NCBI GenBank assembly: GCA_900095095.1
Contig: FMBT01000460.1
Span: forward strand, 26,436 to 90,435
Direction of reading: 5' to 3'
DNA from: Fragilariopsis cylindrus CCMP1102
Taxonomy: Eukaryota; Bacillariophyta; Bacillariophyceae; Bacillariales; Bacillariaceae
DNA: 64,000 nucleotides
Each line of letters starts with the position of its first letter. Within the stretch, counting starts at the first letter, position 1. A program made the position numbers and the translations under genes. Of this stretch, positions 56,939 to 64,000 are shown piece after piece. The notes under the pieces are model-generated. The model was given only the letters and a program-made list of their open reading frames with translations. It made no database searches and was not told where the DNA came from.

Positions 56939-59900
56939 ATGTGGGGCAACCTTGCTGATCGAATAGGTGCAACCGATATTAATTCAGCATTAGAAAAGAT
57001 CGGAAACGCTGTGGCACCTCGGGAAGGTGACGACGACGACGAAGAATATTATGACGACGACGATGTCGATGGCGATGGAGAATACGAAGATATGATGATT
57101 ACGAATATGAGGACTATAATGATAATGATGATAATAATACTGGAGGAATTGTTAGTAAAGTTGCAAGTACAACTCCTTTTCGGTTTGCCTGGTATGTTAG
57201 CAACACGGGCATTGGGAGACAATAATACTCGTCGTAGTCCTGTTGAAAACGCCGACTACACCGAATCGAATGACGATGATGACGATGAAGGAATAAAATT
57301 GTTCACCCAAAGCTGCTTAAAAAAGACGAAGACTACATGGAAGCAACACGATCGTTAAACAATGATAGTGCTAATAATCTTTGGGCTGATGACGACGATG
57401 ACGAAGACGAAGAATTTGCTTCACAAAATAATAAAACCACCACCGATAAAAGATCGGACATTATTGTTTACCCAGGATATTCTTCAAAAAGAAGATGACA
57501 AAACGAATATTATCGGAAGAAAAACTATTCAAAAAGGAGAACAGTTGAAGGAAAATACCTAATCCACCTCATGATGATTGGGGTGATGATGATGATTATA
57601 AGGTAACTACTGAACCACCAATAACGACTGTAAACCGGCAGAAAACTTCGCAGATATCTAAAGTAAACCCGTCAGCAAAATAATGACAAGAAAGCAACAC
57701 CAACGACGGATTCAAACCTTGTGATGCTAGATGATGATGTTTCTGCCTCCATGAGCAAAAAGATTAGTAATAAGGATCAGAGTACACGCCGTCGTTCGCG
57801 CACGGACAAGAAGAAGAAGAATGATGATGTGCTCCAACAATCGATTCACAGTACCGGTAGCAGCAGCATTAGCATTCCGGAAAAAGAAAAAAATCAACCG
57901 GTGTCAGGAAAATATCTGACGACAACAGCTGATTACAATGATGTGGTAGAGAAAATAATGGACAAACGACGGATGCAGTTCAAACTGCTTAGTAGCTCCG
58001 GTCATTGTCGACAAAAAATTGCCTCACACTACAACATCTGTGGTAGTAGAGAACGTCAAGGACGAGACAAACGGTATGGTCCAAACTGCATCAACTCCTG
58101 TCGTCGTTGTCGTCGAAAAATTGCCTCAAACTACATCTGTGATAGAGAACGTAAGGACAAGAGAATGATAATACAAAACAGGTCAATCAATTGAATGTAT
58201 CAAGAAAAGAGGCAACAAAAATAGATAAAGAGCAAGTAGGGTGTCGTTTGCGGGTACCAGTATTGGTTTGAAGAAGAATCGTCGAAGGTTTCCAGTTCAT
58301 TAGATAATACAGAAAAAAGAAATCACGATGGCCAAGAGACACTCCTACCTGCCACTGGAAGAAACAGACCCGCCCGAACCTGAACCTCCGGTACTTGGCA
58401 GGTATGGATCACAAGACACAACAGATAAAAAAATAGCAGTAAATGTTATTGCCGTCGATAAATCAGACACATATAAGCCTATTGACAAAACAACCAAACA
58501 AAAATTGTTGGATGCTGAATTCAACTGTAAAGAACTACAAATAAAGCTAGAACTTGCCAATCAAGAAATGGAAGCCCTTCGAAGCCAAGTTCAGCGGGAT
58601 AAAGAAAAAGCAGAAATTGAAAAAGATGAACTAATCACACAATTCACTAGCAAGGAGGTTCCGATTGCTACAAGCCACATCAGAAGAGAATCAGAACCAA
58701 ACACTGCTACTAGAACAAGAATTTAGTACAAGGATTCAAACCTAGAACAATCGTTGGTAAAAGAACGGCAGGAGGCACAAGATGAACAGGCAGAATATAG
58801 AAAATTGTTGCGAGAAAGCTATGCCAATGTCGATCGGACCGAAAATCAATTAAAGGCAACCTTGGGAAAATATGAGAATGAAATTTCACAAGCAAAACAA
58901 CAAGAAGAGCGTGTCCTACGGAAAGCAGATGATCGAGTGGCACAAACAATGGCGATATTGGACGAAAGAGATGAAGAAATATCACGTTTGAAAAGATCTA
59001 TACGAAGTATTGAATCTAAAGCTAAAGAACACAAAGAGGGTGAAGAGGAAGCTGATGAAGAACTCGAGGAGTTGCATGAAGAAAACGACTCTTTGCGACT
59101 GGTTATTGAGAATCTGAAGCTCGAAACGAAAAAAGTACGAGACGAACTAAGTGCATTGAAATCTGAATCAGAAAATTCCTCTGGACTCAGGATGGAATTA
59201 ACCATGTTAAAAGAACAAAATAACCGCGAAAAATCTAAGAATAATTCCTTAGTAGATTCCGCTATGTCGTCTCGTACACAAATCGAGTCGGAACGAGATA
59301 CCGCGCTTTCAGAGCTCAGAGATGCAAAGCAACAGCTAGCTGCCGCGCTCGGAGATTTAGAAATTTCCCGTGCAGACAATACTCGAATAATGACTGCAAA
59401 TAATAATCTGCAGTCTGCTTTAGAAGCATTTCAAGACGAACGTCAAGCTGAAATGGGAATGATTGACGAACAACGTCGAGAGGCAGAGGAAGGTGTTAAG
59501 TCTGCCCATGCAACAGCTACAAGTGCACTGAAACAAATCCATGAAGCCGAAATGTACGAAATTCAAAAAGCGGGGGACAAGGCTGTGAAGAACTTGATGC
59601 ATGAGATGGAATTACTTGAGAACGATATGGAAAAATTAAAATCCGAAAAGAATCAGATGCGACGTTCACTAGATGAAGCCATACATCGGCTTCAATCTAC
59701 TCAGGAAGATGTAATAGACCGGAATATGATGAAAAATATCCTTGTCGACTGGTGTACACTAAACGACCAAAAAAAGAGAGAACAAATTCTGCAACTTATG
59801 GCAAATCTATTGCATTTCTCTGAAGATGAAAGAGAGAAGGTCCATTTGACGTCGACGAGTCATCGTAATTCAGTTGGATCGAGGGTAGTCGGCGCATTAC

Positions 59901-60004
59901 GTGCTCCATTGCCTCCATCGAAGGCAGATTTAGAGCATTTAGAGGGTAGTAACGTCCGCGAAAAATGGGTCAACTTCTTGATGGCAGAAACTGATGACGG
60001 ATGA
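56939..60004 (+). CDS. GRAB-domain golgin (GMAP-210/Rud3-like), multiply frameshifted
   Basis: The start MWGNLADRIGATDINSALEK is followed by an acidic region broken into several frames (for example NADYTESNDDDDDEG to about 57280, EATRSLNNDSANNLWADDDD to about 57410, and MLDDDVSASMSKKISNKD from 57724). A coiled coil follows from about 58490, with two further shifts near 58660 and 58740, then a clean frame 58754-60004. The C-terminus carries MMKNILVDWCTLNDQKKREQ and ILQLMANLLHFSEDEREKV, matching the GRAB (GRIP-related Arf-binding) domain. Such golgins bind Arf1 on the cis-Golgi. The N-terminal amphipathic segment could sense membrane curvature. Coding integrity of the first 1.8 kb is poor; introns there cannot be excluded. 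Confidence 0.62.
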
Positions 60005-60496
60005 TCATGATTGAATAGTACTGTATCAATAACAGTTTCTTTTAAACTGATTTTCAGTTGATAATTTCAAATTTATATTTCTTATTTATGACTATATTAA
60101 AGTGAACTGTCTCAAGTTTTTTCACTTCTGTGTGACACGTGATGTCTTATCTATAAATGCTCTGTCAATAGCTGTGCTACAGTAGCTGTCTTGCTACTCA
60201 TGATTTCCAGCTACACTGATTGATTAAAAGTTTATCTTTGTTCTCAGTAAAAATGTTTTAAAAAATGGCTCTGTCTGTCCGTCACGCGTACCGCTCGATT
60301 CAATCCATATACTGTAATAATAAAAGTATGAATATAATTTAAATTCATAATAATCTCTTCGTCGGTCGAATTGTTATTTTCTCACACATCACATATCACA
60401 TCAAAACATAAAACACCTGTAGTCGCCTGTGCCGAAGCTAAACTCTTACACAAAAACCACATCGCTTCACGAGAAGTCGACAAAAGTGCTACAAAA
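60005..60496. other. Intergenic region
   Basis: Spacer between two plus-strand genes. TACTGTA near 60019 and CTACAGTAGC near 60177 belong to the recurrent motif. The open frame before 60497 is not conserved in ELP2. Confidence 0.4.
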
Positions 60497-63400
60497 ATGC
60501 CCGATTCAATGCCGCAATGCAAACTGCTACATCATGGCGTAGCTGCGAACTCGTCTCCGAAGGTGATCGCATGCATTCCTCGTGCTCGCAGTAGCGACGA
60601 CGGCGACGGCGACAACAAACAGCACGAGGTAGATCTTGTTTACGCTAGCCATTTGATGTTGAATATCGCCAGTCCGAGAGAGATTTCAGTCGGAAATAAT
60701 GACGAAAATTATGGTGTCGGGGGAGCTGATGATAACACCAATAATAATATAGAAAGGATATGGAATGTGAAACAAACATTACGAACAAGCACATCATTAA
60801 CCGAGGCCGAAACGGCAACGGCAGCCGCGAATGTTTCGACTAGGACGGCCAACGAGTTATTACCTGCGTGGTACAGCTGAAGCTTTATCAAGATAACGGA
60901 ACTGTAAAAAATACGACGGCTGATAACGATGTGGTTGTACTAGTCATCGGATTTTCCGATGGAAGTTTAACATCTTGGATTCGTCCTCGAGAACAACAAG
61001 ATTGGAAGGAACATGTTCTTCTTGTATCCGCTGCTGACGATAGGAATGATCCGAGTTCGTCGTCTGGAATCTCGTTAGAGGAAGCGGCTATGGCAGCTAC
61101 GAAAGGAAGATCAATCACCGATATAGATGGATTTTTTGGTTATTACGACGAAGACGAAAACGAACATGACGGTGACAACAACAAACATCATATGCGAAGA
61201 CTTAATTTATCAGTATGCGCCTGTTCTTCGGGGGAGCTCAATATTTTCGATTTTCGTTGACGTTAGACAATCAATCTAGTAATCCGAACCAGGCAACGAT
61301 AAAGGCCACAAAAAGATTAATCCAAACTCCATCCAACACTGTCAAATTCAATACAATAGAGTCGAATTATGGGGAAGAATCCGGGGATGACAACAACAAA
61401 AATAGTTTCGGTATGTTTTTGGTGGGAACAGCGGCTCCTCGGCACAACAAAATCCACGTCCTGGTGGTGCCTCCTGGTTCTTTGGAAAACGCGATACAAA
61501 CTGCTCCGATCTATTCAGGCTCGTTGACAGGACACGAAGATTGGATCACATGCTTTGATTGGACCAAAAATATAAGTACAACACCAATCAATACAAGTAG
61601 TGATCAAGGTTTTGATAGCAAGCAACCATCAACCGAATGCTGCTATCTTGCTAGTGGTAGTCAGGATGGGGTGATTCGACTATGGAAGTGGGTAACTACG
61701 ACGACTAAAATGACTGCTGCGAGGACTACGTCTGTAGAGAATGACGCTGGTGATTTTTCTAACCCCATTGTATCGGACGATGATGATATTGATCTCGATC
61801 TCGAAGAAGAGGAAATTGAAGGGGAGGCGCGGCTAATAATCACCCAACCTAGCAATGATTACGAATTAACAACTTCTGTTTACCTTGAAGCCTTGTTGAT
61901 TGGACATGAAGATATGGTCACATCCGTGGCATGGCATCCTGACCCTAAGAAATTGTACGACCAAGATCTCATCTTGGTTTCCGCTAGTATGGATAGGTCC
62001 ATTTTTCTTTGGAGTAGTAGTGGTGAGAGTGATTGCAATAACGTAGGCAATAACAGCGATGGAGCGTGGTTGCCGATTGCACGAGTGGGTAGTCCAAGTG
62101 GTATATTGGGCGGTACGTAACAGCTTCTGTGTCTAATTTCTGGTTATGGCTAAAGGTGGTAATTCAGTGAAGTCAGAAGTACAATTTTTTGCATGTGCAC
62201 TTTTTTAATTATTCGAGATCGCTAACGATTTCAATTTTTTCTTCACTCTCCTCACAAAATGAAATAATCGATTGAATGGAACAATAGGTCCCGTGGGAGC
62301 TTCTCTCCTTGGCTATGTCAACATCCAAATCGAGCCAGAGTATGGTAGATGGATCATGGGTCATGCCCATGGAGGGGCTCTTCATTTTTCTCCTGTGAAC
62401 AAGCCATCCAAGCCATCGAGGATGACAATATTAGCAATAACAGACAAGATGAAATGACCGCCGAAGAGCGATCAGTCCAATGGAAAGCTCAACCCTGTAT
62501 TACTGGGCACTTCGATGAGGTGACTGATCTATGCTGGGAAGCGCTTGCAGGGGAATATCTAATAACTGTAAGCAACGATGCGACCTGTCGTCTATGGGCT
62601 TCCATGACCACCTCTCAGACGCATGGATTGAAATTTCAAGGCCTCAGGTTCATGGGTATACTCTTTCTGCTGTCACATCCATATCAACCATTAATCACAA
62701 ACACCACCTTAGTAACAGGAGCTGATGAAAAGGAGCCGCGCGTCTTTGATGGAACTCATTCTTTCTTACGTATGCTTCGCATGCTATCAGGACGAAAAAG
62801 GTGTACAGAAGGCAATACTACTAATGATGGCATCTCACGAGTAGATCGTGCCTATATGCCTTCATTGGGGTTAAGTAACAAAGACACAGCTGCTGATGGT
62901 GCCGATGAGGATATTTCAGGAGCTTCTACATCAAGTACAATGCTTCCACTGGGAGAGAGACCTTGGTTCGACATCCCTTTGGCCAGAAACCCGCAAGCTG
63001 TTTGGTCACAACTCTGAGATTGCAAGGCTTGCGTCAACTGCTTCAGCGAGAACTTGTCTGTCCGTCGATTTTTCAACCCCTTATATAGACGAAGTTGTAG
63101 TAGCCTCGACTACGAAGGCGAGGGACGTCGACTCGGCAAATATTCGATTATGGGACGTAGATAGGAATAGGTGCTTACAGACTTTGGAGGGCGGACATCG
63201 ATCGACCGGTCACTGCATTGAGCTTTTCGCCTGATGGGACTTATCTAGCTTCCTCGGGCAAAGATCGACGGCTCTGCGTATGGAAAAGAAAGAGCGCTTC
63301 TGATGTTTCCCTGAACAAAATGGTTTATTTTTCTTAGCATCAGCTGTGAACTCGTCGCACAAAAGAATTGTATGGAGTGTACATTTCTGCCCATACAAAC

Positions 63401-63871
63401 CATCAATCCTCGCGTCTGGGTCAAGAGACGGAACTATCAAACTCTGGGAGATCGTAGAAGGAGAAGCAGATACTAGCGTGAATGAATATTCAAATTCGTT
63501 CCAACCATAGACGGAGGAGTTAGTAGACAATCCAACGATAAAGCAGAAGCTGTGACGAGTCTTGCTTTTTCTCCCACAAAATATGTCGATAGAAGTAGAG
63601 GAATTCTCGCGATTGGTCTCGAGAATGGGTTTATTCAATTGTGGTCTGTTCCTATCATCACAAGTTCAAACGAATGTAAGCTAGAGCCACCTTCTCTTGC
63701 ACTAACTTTCGATGCGCATATTTGCCATATTGGAGCAGTCAGGAAGCTTGCATGGCGACCCACAGCAGATGACAATACGGTCCTTCGGTACTTGCGTCCT
63801 GTTCATCTGACAATGGTTGTCGCATTTTCAGCGTGTGGCTACAAAAAATATTGAATACAACATTAAAATAG
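60497..63871 (+). CDS. ELP2: Elongator complex protein 2 (ELP2), WD40 protein, multiply frameshifted
   Basis: WD40 repeats appear in order: LTGHEDWITCFDW, LASGSQDGVIRLWKW, LIGHEDMVTSVAWHPDP, LILVSASMDRSIFLW, WLPIARVGSPSGILGG. A 175-bp intron (62113-62287) joins GG to PVGASLLGYVNIQ. Then follow IMGHAHGGALHF, ITGHFDEVTDLCWEA, YLITVSNDATCRLW, TGADEKEPRVFDG, MPSLGLSNK, LFGHNSEIARLAS, ASSGKDRRLCVWKR, SGSRDGTIKLWEI (last in a shifted frame) and CSSDNGCRIFSVW near the end. This series matches ELP2, a scaffold of Elongator, which modifies wobble uridine in tRNA. At least eight frame changes occur, mostly after 62.3 kb, with homology continuing across each. The last frame ends at 63871, not 63854. Confidence 0.82.
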
Positions 63872-64000
63872 GCTCTAGATTCTATTATAAAAATGTAAGG
63901 ATAGATGTAGTTATGATTCTGATAGCACAGTTGTCCTCTTTAATATGTATTTATTATACTCCAAGTTTCTAATAAATTGCTATGTATTTGACTAAATTTG
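63872..64000. other. 3' flank of ELP2
   Basis: AT-rich sequence after the ELP2 stop, with AATAAA-like TAATAAAT near 63970. The window ends here. Confidence 0.4.

Overview
This 64 kb window is nuclear DNA from a protist eukaryote, most likely a diatom or a close stramenopile. The signs are short spliceosomal introns (about 100-250 bp, GT-AG), AT-rich intergenic DNA, trinucleotide-driven Asp/Asn/Ser/Gln tracts in proteins, Copia-type retrotransposon remnants, an Lsi2/ArsB-type (silicon-efflux-like) transporter and a plastid fibrillin with a signal-peptide-like N-terminus. No operons, CRISPR arrays or bacterial features are seen, and I recognised no tRNA or rRNA gene.

Layout. 1-5 kb: 3' end of serine palmitoyltransferase LCB2 (+), an acidic coiled-coil protein (-), a broken small secreted protein (+) and TRAPPC13 (-). 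6-8 kb: Lsi2-like transporter (+), with one frameshift. 10-22 kb: a 2024-residue SANT protein in three exons (+), golgin-84 in four exons (-), an NDUFAF3-like complex I assembly factor (+) and a fibrillin (-). 22-25.5 kb: gene-free; it holds a Copia RNase H/pol 3' end, a second Copia gag-protease remnant whose protease segment is tandemly duplicated (2 x 328 bp), and a 72-bp minisatellite. 25.9-36 kb: acidic/SANT gene(s), a CER1-like hydroxylase, a cyclophilin with extra domains, TSR2 and an NHE-type exchanger. 36-42 kb: ribosomal protein uL23 (RPL23A), a RAD18-like E3 and a divergent H2B/H2A pair with matching 3' stem-loops. 42-64 kb: a sulfotransferase, SDHAF2, RRP15, two long-chain acyl-CoA synthetases flanking a cystinosin-like PQ-loop transporter, a glycosyltransferase-like secretory protein, a GRAB-domain golgin and ELP2.

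Most genes are housekeeping. Several serve the secretory pathway (TRAPPC13, golgin-84, the GRAB golgin, the sulfotransferase, the glycosyltransferase-like protein), lipid metabolism (LCB2, CER1-like, two acyl-CoA synthetases, fibrillin), mitochondrial complex assembly (NDUFAF3, SDHAF2), ribosome biogenesis (TSR2, RRP15, uL23) and chromatin/translation (histones, ELP2). There is no sign that they form one pathway.

Many genes, especially after 44 kb, are interrupted by single-base frameshifts while protein similarity continues in the next frame. This looks more like residual indel error in a long-read draft assembly than wholesale gene decay, but the two cannot be told apart from this sequence alone. 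I saw no clear undescribed system. The best leads are the histone stem-loops, an inferred 8-nt micro-exon, the duplicated Copia protease, and the unusual domain layouts of the RAD18-like and cyclophilin genes.
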